64,000 nucleotides of DNA from positions 124,001 to 188,000 of the forward strand of contig NZ_JACIEB010000001.1 of NCBI RefSeq assembly GCF_014196635.1, given 5' to 3'. This DNA comes from Sphingobium fontiphilum (GTDB taxonomy: Bacteria; Pseudomonadota; Alphaproteobacteria; Sphingomonadales; Sphingomonadaceae). The translations under genes were made by a program, and so were the position numbers. The notes under the pieces were generated by a model. The model was not told the DNA's origin and ran no database searches. It saw only the letters and a program-made list of their open reading frames with translations. This document shows, in pieces, positions 9,095-17,072 of the stretch. Each line of letters begins with the position of its first letter. Position 1 is the stretch's first letter.

Positions 9095-9859
9095 TCAGTC
9101 AGCGAAGGCGGCCGCTGCGGCGGCCAGCCCGCTGTCCTGCGTCAGGTCGTAATGCAACGGCGTTACCGTCACATAGCCCTGGGCGATGCCTTCCAGATCG
9201 GTGCCTTCGGGCACGGAGCCGCTGCTGCCCAGCGCGAACCAGTAATAGGGGTAGCCCCGCGGATCGAGTCCCTCGACAATGCGGGTGCGGTCGACATCGT
9301 GAAAGCCCTGGCGAACCACCTTGATGCCCTTCACCTCGTCCGGCTCGATGGCCGGGAAGTTGACGTTGAACAGCATTCGGGGGCTGGCGGGCAGGGCGAT
9401 CAGCGGGCGCAGCACCCGATCGCCCCATGCGCGAGCGGCGGCGAAGGGCACAGCGTCGCCCATGCCTTCGCGGCGATAGACCTGACTGAGCGCGATGGAG
9501 CGGACGCCAGAGATCGCGCCCTCCATCGCCGCCGCGACGGTGCCGGAATAGGTGACGTCCTCGGCCAGATTGGCGCCGCGATTGACGCCGGACAGGATCA
9601 GGTCGGGCGGCGTATCCTTCATCAGATGGCCGACTGCCATCATCACCGCATCGGTGGGGGTGCCGGTGACGCTGTAATGCTGTTCGCCATGTTTGCGGAT
9701 GCGCAGCGGGCGGGTCAGCGTCAGGCTGTGGCCCGCGCCCGACTGTTCCTCGCTCGGCGCGACGATCCAGATGTCGTCGGACAGGGTGCGGGCGATCTCC
9801 TCCAGCACTTTCAGGCCAGGCGCGTGCACGCCATCGTCATTGGTCAGCAGGATTCGCAA
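9095..9859 (-). CDS. surE: 5'/3'-nucleotidase SurE
   Basis: SurE dephosphorylates nucleoside monophosphates in the cytoplasm and is linked to stationary-phase survival. The 254-residue protein starts with the family signature MRILLTNDDGVHAPG, whose paired Asp residues bind the metal. GVNRGANLAEDVTYSGTVAA supplies the conserved Asn and Ser/Thr ligands. It lies 25 bases downstream of serS and 56 bases upstream of the NlpD-like gene on the same strand, the conserved alphaproteobacterial serS-surE-nlpD order without an intervening pcm. Confidence 0.95.
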   Translation of the reverse strand: MRILLTNDDGVHAPGLKVLEEIARTLSDDIWIVAPSEEQSGAGHSLTLTRPLRIRKHGEQHYSVTGTPTDAVMMAVGHLMKDTPPDLILSGVNRGANLAEDVTYSGTVAAAMEGAISGVRSIALSQVYRREGMGDAVPFAAARAWGDRVLRPLIALPASPRMLFNVNFPAIEPDEVKGIKVVRQGFHDVDRTRIVEGLDPRGYPYYWFALGSSGSVPEGTDLEGIAQGYVTVTPLHYDLTQDSGLAAAAAAFAD

Positions 9860-9884
9860 GAACGGGCACTCCAGACGTTGGTTT

Positions 9885-11171
<1,287 letters not shown>

Positions 11172-11214
11172 CTATGCCGCGCGGGGCTGCGCCGTGCAAG
11201 CCTGCGCGCCCTCG

Positions 11215-11246
11215 CCCGAATCAAAAAGGGCCCGAATCAAAAAGGG
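11215..11246. repeat. Tandem 16-bp direct repeat next to a terminator
   Basis: The unit CCCGAATCAAAAAGGG occurs twice head to tail (11215-11230 and 11231-11246). The second copy runs into the terminator stem. On the minus strand each copy supplies a five-U tract. Confidence 0.7.
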
Positions 11247-11271
11247 GCGCCCCGTTCAGGAGCGCCCCTTT
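11241..11271 (-). terminator. Intrinsic terminator of the serine-rich protein gene
   Basis: A 10-bp stem (AAAGGGGCGC at 11241-11250 with GCGCCCCTTT at 11262-11271) encloses an 11-base loop. Read leftward it is followed by a run of T. It lies 21 bases beyond the stop codon of the gene at 11292-12248. Confidence 0.8.
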
Positions 11272-11291
11272 GATGCCTGCGAGCCTGAAGT

Positions 11292-12248
11292 TTAGGCTTC
11301 CGCCTTCGCCTTGCCGAAGCGGCGACGGGCCACCAGCGCCGCCGCAGCCGCACCGAACAACAAAACCATCGGCGGGGCGGGAACGTCGGTGCCGCCGCTC
11401 GAACTGCCGCCGCCCGAGCTGGAGCTGCTCGAGGACGATGAGGAGGACGACGAGGAACTGGAGCTGCTGCTGGAACCCGTGCTGCCGAAGCTGGACGATC
11501 CGCCCGAACTGCTCGACGACGAGGAGCTGCCAGACGAACCGGAACTGCCGCTCGATCCATGCCCGCCGCTCGAACCATGGCCACCATTCGAGCCGCCGCC
11601 CGACGAAGAGGAGGACGAGGAGGAACTGGACGAGGATGAGGACGACGAACTGGACGAGGATGAACTGGTCGAACTGATCCCGCTCGAGGTGGAGACGTTG
11701 CCGCTGGACGTCGAAACGCCGCCGGTCGAGGTGCTGACCCCGCCGGTGGAGGTCGACACGCCGCCCGTCGACGTCGAAACGCCGCCGGTGGTCGAACTGG
11801 TCGAGGAGCTGATGCCGCCGGTCGAGCTGCTGGTCGACGAGATCACGACGCTGCCGCCGCCGCCACCGCCGCTGCCGCCAAAGAAACCGCCGATGAAGCC
11901 GCCGCCGCCAAAGCCGCCGCCGCCCATGACCACCGGCACAGCGCCGCCGCCGCCGCCGGACATCACGGGCATTTCCTGCGGCATCGGCATGGGTGCGGGC
12001 AAGGGGATGGGAGCGGGCTGGCTGGTCACGGTCACGGTCTGCGGCGCGCAGGCGGTGACGGTGCGCACGACCTTGCGCTTCACGGTCCGCACGGCGTAGC
12101 GCTTCTTGCTATATCCGGCCTTGACGCCCTTGGTGGCGTGGACCACCGCCGGTCGCGGCGTTTCAGCGACATGGACAGCGCCGCCGCCAATGATCGCGCC
12201 ACCGCAGGTGCAGGCGCACAATTTAGCCAATGCCATCCGAACCGACAT
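11292..12248 (-). CDS. Serine/glycine-rich secreted protein with PEP-CTERM-like C-terminus
   Basis: The 318-residue low-complexity protein has a weak N-terminal signal region (MALAKLCACTCGG). A basic segment (KKRYAVRTVKRKVVRTV) and a Gly-rich block follow. Next come about four tandem copies of GGVSTST and then long polyserine tracts. The C-terminus has a VPAPP motif, a hydrophobic helix (MVLLFGAAAAALVA) and a basic tail (RRRFGKAKAEA). That layout matches exosortase-sorted PEP-CTERM proteins, with VPAP in place of VPEP. I infer a surface or matrix protein, possibly glycosylated on Ser/Thr. I chose the ATG at 12248 over a GTG three codons upstream because GAGTGG lies at suitable spacing. Confidence 0.7.
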   Translation of the reverse strand: MSVRMALAKLCACTCGGAIIGGGAVHVAETPRPAVVHATKGVKAGYSKKRYAVRTVKRKVVRTVTACAPQTVTVTSQPAPIPLPAPMPMPQEMPVMSGGGGGAVPVVMGGGGFGGGGFIGGFFGGSGGGGGGSVVISSTSSSTGGISSSTSSTTGGVSTSTGGVSTSTGGVSTSTGGVSTSSGNVSTSSGISSTSSSSSSSSSSSSSSSSSSSSSSGGGSNGGHGSSGGHGSSGSSGSSGSSSSSSSSGGSSSFGSTGSSSSSSSSSSSSSSSSSSSSGGGSSSGGTDVPAPPMVLLFGAAAAALVARRRFGKAKAEA

Positions 12249-12674
12249 AGGATCCACTCTTATTGCTATGTTGTCGCGGAGACCGGTGACTGGCGGACCC
12301 AGTAAACGAACCCCTGCAACTCCCTAACGCCATGAACGCAAAATAAAGCGTTAACTGCAATGGCGTTAACCCTGAATGTCCTTGTGAAGTCGAGCCAAAT
12401 CATAACCTTCTATGAAGGGATTTGGTTAACGTCCCAATTTGGAACGATTGGCGGCTTATCGGTGAATTGTCCCGCTATCCTGTCGCGCGCGGATCGAATC
12501 GTTGTGGATCCGGCTTCTTCGGTTGCGCCGGGCAAAAGCGGCCAACCGATGATGGCGCTTGCGTATTACGATGTTTGCCGGGTTGTGTCCGCCCGGGCGG
12601 AGGGCTATAGGCCGCGCAACATCTAATAGTCCCCGGGTTTCATGGCCGGGGTCGACCAATCGGAGAGCCCCCAG
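12249..12674. other. Intergenic region upstream of dksA and the serine-rich gene
   Basis: This 426-base stretch between divergent genes must hold both promoters. It is lower in GC than the flanks between about 12310 and 12470 and contains three GTTAAC-like words (near 12352, 12364 and 12425). Their spacing does not match the CtrA box TTAA-N7-TTAAC. An 88-codon open frame at 12360-12626 lacks coding character. I see no RNA gene. Confidence 0.5.
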
Positions 12675-13139
12675 ATGGCCGTGCTCCAGAATGCCGACAA
12701 GAGCGGTGAAAAGCCGTCCAAAGCCGCCGTGAACCTGCCCCCCGATTATCGTCCATCGGCCGATGAAGAGTTCATGAACCCGCTGCAGCTGGAATATTTC
12801 CGGCGGCGGTTGCTGGACTGGAAGAAGCAGATTCTGGCGGAAGCGGAAGGCACGCTTGCCGTGCTGCAAAGCGAACCGCTGCGCGAACCCGATCTGAACG
12901 ATCGCGCGTCAAGCGAAACCGACTGGTCGATCGAACTGCGGACCCGCGATCGTCAGCGCAAGCTGATTTCGAAGATCGATGCGGCGCTGCGCCGGATCGA
13001 CGATGGCGAATATGGTTATTGCGAAGTCACCGGCGAACCGATTTCGCTCGGTCGGCTGGAGGCGCGTCCCATCGCCACGATGACCGTTGAGGCGCAGGAG
13101 CGCCATGAGCGCCAGGAAAAGATTTCGCGCGACGATTAA
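12675..13139 (+). CDS. dksA: RNA polymerase-binding transcription factor DksA
   Basis: DksA binds the secondary channel of RNA polymerase and works with ppGpp on rRNA and stress promoters. From the ATG at 12675 (after cggagag) it has 154 residues. A coiled coil (about 35-105) contains the tip segment DLNDRASSETD with its acidic residues. The globular end is YGYCEVTGEPIS. Only one cysteine of the classical four-cysteine zinc finger remains, as in many alphaproteobacterial DksA proteins and in CxxT-type DksA2. It probably folds without tightly bound zinc. Confidence 0.93.
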   Translation: MAVLQNADKSGEKPSKAAVNLPPDYRPSADEEFMNPLQLEYFRRRLLDWKKQILAEAEGTLAVLQSEPLREPDLNDRASSETDWSIELRTRDRQRKLISKIDAALRRIDDGEYGYCEVTGEPISLGRLEARPIATMTVEAQERHERQEKISRDD

Positions 13140-13222
13140 CGCTTTGTCCACCTCCCAGTGTCACTAATTCTGTCATTGCATCCACGCATTTGTCTGGATT
13201 CACAGGCACGGATTAGGGTTCG

Positions 13223-13591
13223 ATGGACAAGGAACAGGGTTTTTCGGAAGATCGCGGCCCCGCACGTTCAGCAGCACGGGACAGCCTGTTTTTGCTGACG
13301 AGCATCATGTCGGCCGATGGCGTCGATCTGGGCAAGGCCCGGGTCCGCAACCTGTCGGCGACCGGCCTGATGGCCGATTGCGAGCGCGCCATTCCGGCGG
13401 ATATCGCCATCGTCGTCGAACTGCGCGGCGTGGGTCGCGTGTCGGGCCGCATCGCCTGGTCGCGCGAGCACAAGATCGGCATGGCCTTTGACGAGGTGAT
13501 CGACCCGCAACTTGCCCGTCGTCCTGTTTCCCAGGGCGCGAGCCGGGCCGCCTTGCCTGACTATCTTCGCTCACAGACTTTACGACGCTGA
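13223..13591 (+). CDS. PilZ-domain protein
   Basis: This 122-residue single-domain PilZ protein has both c-di-GMP contact motifs: RxxxR (R15 to R19 in RSAAR) and NxSxxG (NLSATG, about 45-50). It is therefore a plausible soluble c-di-GMP receptor. There are no membrane or output domains, so it would act through a partner. The gene sits 83 bases after dksA, probably with its own promoter, and is followed by a terminator at 13627. Confidence 0.9.
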   Translation: MDKEQGFSEDRGPARSAARDSLFLLTSIMSADGVDLGKARVRNLSATGLMADCERAIPADIAIVVELRGVGRVSGRIAWSREHKIGMAFDEVIDPQLARRPVSQGASRAALPDYLRSQTLRR

Positions 13592-13626
13592 TCGCCGGGC
13601 GCGCTGGCGGTTGAGAGCGTGATGGA

Positions 13627-13645
13627 GGGGCTTTGCGCCCCTTTT
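13627..13645 (+). terminator. Intrinsic terminator after the PilZ gene
   Basis: A short stem GGGGC/GCCCC with loop TTTGC is followed by TTTT. It lies 36 bases after the PilZ stop codon. Confidence 0.6.
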
Positions 13646-13727
13646 GCTGTTCAGGCCGGTATCGCGCCCCGCCGCGCAAGGGCCTTTGGTTGCGCCGCCG
13701 ACAGCATCGGAAGGCTGATTTCCATCA

Positions 13728-13767
13728 ATAACCCCCGCGGCCATGTCTGGCGCGCGGGGGTCGTTAT
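13728..13767. terminator. Long hairpin, possible terminator of the leftward DUF465 gene
   Basis: CCCCCGCG (13732-13739) pairs with CGCGGGGG (13753-13760), and an A/T extension can pair outside with a small bulge. It lies 20 bases beyond the stop of the gene at 13787-13945. There is no clear U tract, so the role is uncertain. Confidence 0.4.
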
Positions 13768-13786
13768 GTCATTGTCGGGATGAGGC

Positions 13787-13945
13787 TCAGTGCGTCTGCG
13801 CCATCTCTTCCTTCAGCCGCAATTTCTGCTTCTTGAGCGTCGCCACCAACGTCATGTCGGGCAATGGGCGACTCGACTCCGCCTTGATTCGGGCGTCAAG
13901 CCCGGCATGCTTGGCCATAAGTGCTGAAATGTGGCTGTTTTCCAT
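13787..13945 (-). CDS. DUF465 (YdcH-family) small coiled-coil protein
   Basis: The 52-residue protein begins MENSHISALMAKHAGLDARI and ends in a Lys-rich amphipathic helix (KKQKLRLKEEMAQTH). This is the DUF465/YdcH helical-hairpin family, which has no settled biochemical function. The start is firm: AAGGAGA lies a few bases upstream. A second DUF465 gene starts on the opposite strand 163 bases away. Confidence 0.85.
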   Translation of the reverse strand: MENSHISALMAKHAGLDARIKAESSRPLPDMTLVATLKKQKLRLKEEMAQTH

Positions 13946-14108
13946 GACATTCTCCTTACAAGAGGCTGTTGGATGATCGAGTAAATCACGAAAATGCCCT
14001 TCTGTCTTGCGTTGTTTCCGGCTGTGCGACGGGCGTGCGCGAAAATGCGATGGCCCGTCGTGGCGGACGGCGCTATCACTTGGGAAACGCCTTGGGAGTT
14101 GCTTGCCC

Positions 14109-14306
14109 GTGAATCAGGAAGACATGATGCGCCGGCTGGAGTTGCTCCGGGTGGAGCATCGCGATCTGGACAGCGCGATATTCGCGCTGGCCGAAAGCGG
14201 ATCGTCCGATCAGTTGCAGATCGCCCGCCTGAAGAAGCGCAAGCTGCGTCTGCGCGACGAAATGTCGATGCTGGAGGATGCGCTGGTCCCGGACATCATC
14301 GCCTGA
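14109..14306 (+). CDS. DUF465 (YdcH-family) small coiled-coil protein, second copy
   Basis: Reading from a GTG at 14109 the protein has 65 residues: NQEDMMRRLELLRVEHRDLD, then QIARLKKRKLRLRDEMSML. It shares the heptad pattern and the KK(R/Q)KLRL(R/K)(D/E)EM signature with the protein at 13787-13945. A GGGAG lies upstream of the GTG. The ATG at 14124 is an alternative start with AGGAAG close by. It precedes rcdA on the same strand, and the two may be co-transcribed in part. No function is established for the family. Confidence 0.8.
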   Translation: MNQEDMMRRLELLRVEHRDLDSAIFALAESGSSDQLQIARLKKRKLRLRDEMSMLEDALVPDIIA

Positions 14307-14342
14307 TTGCAGGATCGACCGGGCGGTCAGCGGGCGGCATGG

Positions 14343-14358
14343 TTAATCCTGCGGTAAC
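14343..14358 (+). promoter_or_regulatory. Candidate CtrA-binding site upstream of rcdA
   Basis: TTAA-TCCTGCG-GTAAC matches the CtrA full-site consensus TTAA-N7-TTAAC with one mismatch. It lies about 80 bases before the rcdA start codon. In Caulobacter, rcdA is a CtrA-controlled gene. Confidence 0.45.
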
Positions 14359-14438
14359 CGACCCTGTTTGGGACAGTGGATAAAGAGGCGCTGTCACGGG
14401 ACTGACAAATTTATCGGATTGTGGCAGCAGAGCATTTC

Positions 14439-14918
14439 ATGCCCGCATCGCTCCGCCTTGATCCCGGCCTGCATCGCCGTCTGGTCGACAGCCTCTATGT
14501 CGAAGCCATGGTCATGGCGGATGAAGCGCGTTCCTATTTCGATAGTCCGGAGGGAGGCGACGGCGATCTGGCCGACCCTCTGCGGCGTATCGCCTTCACC
14601 TGCGAATCGTTGAAGGTTACGACCCGGTTGATGCATGTGATCGCCTGGCTGCTTGTGCAGCGCGCCTGCCAGCGTGGCGAAATCGAGGCGGATGTCCTGC
14701 GGGATGAGAAATACCGGTTGGGCCAGGCGCAGTTGAGCGATGCGATCCTGACCGACGGTTTTCCTTTCGCTGCACGGTCGCTGATCGAGGCCAGTCAGGA
14801 ACTTTATAGCCGGGTGGCACGGTTGCAGGACCGGTTGTTGCGATCCGATGGTGATCAGGGTGAGGACGCCCCCAGTCCGGCTCGCGCTTTGATGGACCGG
14901 TTGCACACCGCGTTTTGA
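14439..14918 (+). CDS. rcdA: DUF1465 protein, RcdA-type adaptor of CtrA degradation
   Basis: The 159-residue helical protein contains the DUF1465 hallmark LVDSLYVEAMVMADEARSYF and a long second helix region around SLKVTTRLMHVIAWLLVQRA. In Caulobacter, RcdA links ClpXP, CpdR and PopA to deliver CtrA for proteolysis at the G1-S transition, so this is probably a cell-cycle protease adaptor. The C-terminal tail is Asp/Gly/Pro-rich and looks disordered. A GTG at 14421 is an alternative start. A candidate CtrA box lies upstream at 14343. Confidence 0.82.
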   Translation: MPASLRLDPGLHRRLVDSLYVEAMVMADEARSYFDSPEGGDGDLADPLRRIAFTCESLKVTTRLMHVIAWLLVQRACQRGEIEADVLRDEKYRLGQAQLSDAILTDGFPFAARSLIEASQELYSRVARLQDRLLRSDGDQGEDAPSPARALMDRLHTAF

Positions 14919-15002
14919 AACAGGCCGGCATCCGCTGCATTTTGTCGCATTCTGGCCGATCATCGCTGGCGTCGGCCGCAATTTTTGGGCTAAGCACGGG
15001 CC

Positions 15003-17072
15003 ATGATCCAAGCCATGCGGACATCCCGCCGCGCCATCGGTCGTCCGTTCGCGATCAGCCTCCTGCTTGCCGGCATTGCTGCACCGGTGGGCGTCGGCGC
15101 ACAGATCGCCGGCGATGCGCCTGCACAGCCGGGCGATGCGATCCCGCCAGCGGATATGGCGGCCATGCCCGACATCGGGATCGACTGGCCGGACATGGAT
15201 GGCGCCGATCTGGTCCAGCCGATTTCGCCCGACCCCTCCGATCCGCCATTGTCGGCCGCTGATGTCGCCGCCGATGCCGCAGCGCTGGAACAGGATGCGG
15301 CGGCGGCCGCGCAAGACAGTGCGGCAAGCTTTGCCGACACGGGCGAGGAACGGCGTTATGCTGTTGCGCTGACGGGTCTGGAGGATGTGGCCGACGCGCA
15401 GTTCAAGGGCCGTTTCGACCAATTGTCGGTCCTGAAACAGGGGGAGGACAAGCCCGCCAATCTGGCGCAGATAAACCGGCGCATGAAGGAGGATCAGGAT
15501 CTTCTCGACCGGCTGCTGCGCGCCAAGGGCTATTATGCTGCGCGCATCCGCGGCGCTGTTGCCGCGCCGGCTGAGGGGCAGGACAAGCTGGCGGTGACGT
15601 TCGATGTGACGCCGGGGCAGCAATATCTGCTGTCGTCGGTCGACCTGAACGGCATTGACGCGACAGGGCCGCGCGAGCCGGAAATGCGCGCCGCCTTCCC
15701 GGTTGCCGTCGGCGATCCGGTGGACGCGGACAGGATTTTCGCGGCGCGCGATTCGCTGGCGGCGGCGCTGGGCGAACATGGCTATCCCTTTGCAAAGATA
15801 GGTGAGCCCGACGCCCGGATCGACCATGAAGCGCGCAAGGGCGATCTGGACGTGCCGGTCGAAACGGGCGGTTATCGCACCTTTGGCCGGATCATCCTGG
15901 ACGACGAGCAACTGATGGATGCGCGCCATGTGCAGAGCATCGCCCGCTTCCGTCCCGGCGACGTCTATGCCGTTTCGGATGTCGAGGATTTGCAAAAGGC
16001 GCTGGTGACCACTGGCCTTGTTTCTTCCGTCAAGCTGGAGCCGCGCGAGGCCGGGGATGGCGAGCATGTCGACATGTTTGTCGAAATGCGTCCCGCGCCG
16101 CTTCGCACGATCGCGGGGGAACTGGGCTATGGCACGGGCGAAGGCTATCGCGCCGAGGTGAGCTGGCAGCATCGCAACCTGTTCCCGCCCGAAGGGTCGC
16201 TGTTGCTGCGCGGCGTGCTGGGGACGCAGGAACAGACCGCGTCGGCCACCTATCGCCGCAATAATTTCAAGCGTCGCGACAATGTGCTGACGGGGCTGGT
16301 GTCGGTCAGCAATGTTCGCCGCGACGCCTATGACGCGCGCACCCTCACTGTGTCGGGCGGGTTGGAGCGGCAGAGCAACATTCTGTTCCAGAAAAAATGG
16401 GCATGGCACTTCGGCGGCGAACTGGTCGCGTCGGATGAAGCCGACAGCTTCAGCAAGATCGTCGGCGGGCGCCGCACCTTCTTTATTGCGGCCCTGCCGG
16501 TGAGCCTGGCCTATGACGGCAGCGATGATTTGCTGAACCCGACCAGGGGCTTTCGCCTGGGTGGTCGGTTGAGCCCCGAATTGTCGTTTCAGGGCGGCAC
16601 CTTCGGCTATGCCAGGGCGCAACTGGACGGCAGCGTCTATCAGCCTTTCGGGAACAGCGTGGTGTTGGCCGCGCGCGCCCGTTTTGGCAGCATATTGGGA
16701 TCGCAGGTCAGCCAGATTGCGCCATCGCGGCGTTTCTATGCCGGCGGCGGCGGGTCGGTGCGCGGCTATGGCTATCAGGCGATCGGGCCGCGCGACAGCA
16801 ACAACGACCCGATCGGGGGCAAGAGCCTGGCTGAGTTTTCGCTCGAAACGCGCGTTCGTTTCGGCAATTTCGGCGTCGTTCCCTTTGTCGACGCGGGCAA
16901 TATTTCCACCAGTTTCCTGCCGCGATTCCGCGATCTGCGTGTCGGGGCCGGGGTCGGTCTGCGCTATTACAGCAGTTTCGGGCCGATCCGTTTCGACGTC
17001 GGAACGCCCATCAACCCGCAAAAGGGCGATCCAAAAGTCGCCGTTTATGTCTCGCTGGGGCAGGCCTTCTGA
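15003..17072 (+). CDS. tamA: Translocation and assembly module protein TamA (BamA-family barrel)
   Basis: The 689-residue outer-membrane protein has a signal peptide (cleaved near GVGAQ), an Asp/Ala-rich linker and POTRA domains (about 115-355). The C-terminal 16-strand barrel contains the BamA/TamA loop-6 motif (SVRGY, within GGGGSVRGYGYQA) and ends in GQAF. TamA works with TamB to insert a subset of outer-membrane proteins and to move phospholipid. The stop codon overlaps the tamB start codon by one base (TGATG), which confirms the pair. Confidence 0.93.
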   Translation: MIQAMRTSRRAIGRPFAISLLLAGIAAPVGVGAQIAGDAPAQPGDAIPPADMAAMPDIGIDWPDMDGADLVQPISPDPSDPPLSAADVAADAAALEQDAAAAAQDSAASFADTGEERRYAVALTGLEDVADAQFKGRFDQLSVLKQGEDKPANLAQINRRMKEDQDLLDRLLRAKGYYAARIRGAVAAPAEGQDKLAVTFDVTPGQQYLLSSVDLNGIDATGPREPEMRAAFPVAVGDPVDADRIFAARDSLAAALGEHGYPFAKIGEPDARIDHEARKGDLDVPVETGGYRTFGRIILDDEQLMDARHVQSIARFRPGDVYAVSDVEDLQKALVTTGLVSSVKLEPREAGDGEHVDMFVEMRPAPLRTIAGELGYGTGEGYRAEVSWQHRNLFPPEGSLLLRGVLGTQEQTASATYRRNNFKRRDNVLTGLVSVSNVRRDAYDARTLTVSGGLERQSNILFQKKWAWHFGGELVASDEADSFSKIVGGRRTFFIAALPVSLAYDGSDDLLNPTRGFRLGGRLSPELSFQGGTFGYARAQLDGSVYQPFGNSVVLAARARFGSILGSQVSQIAPSRRFYAGGGGSVRGYGYQAIGPRDSNNDPIGGKSLAEFSLETRVRFGNFGVVPFVDAGNISTSFLPRFRDLRVGAGVGLRYYSSFGPIRFDVGTPINPQKGDPKVAVYVSLGQAF

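Noticed and set aside
12340..12435. Three GTTAAC-like words as a CtrA site
   Set aside because: The first two are separated by 11 bases and the third stands alone, so the TTAA-N7-TTAAC spacing is not met.
12360..12626. An 88-codon plus-strand frame before dksA
   Set aside because: It has no ribosome-binding site, mixed composition and no familiar motif. The DNA looks like promoter sequence.
13743..13976. A 77-codon plus-strand frame
   Set aside because: It is antisense to the DUF465 gene at 13787-13945, which has a strong ribosome-binding site and a family match.
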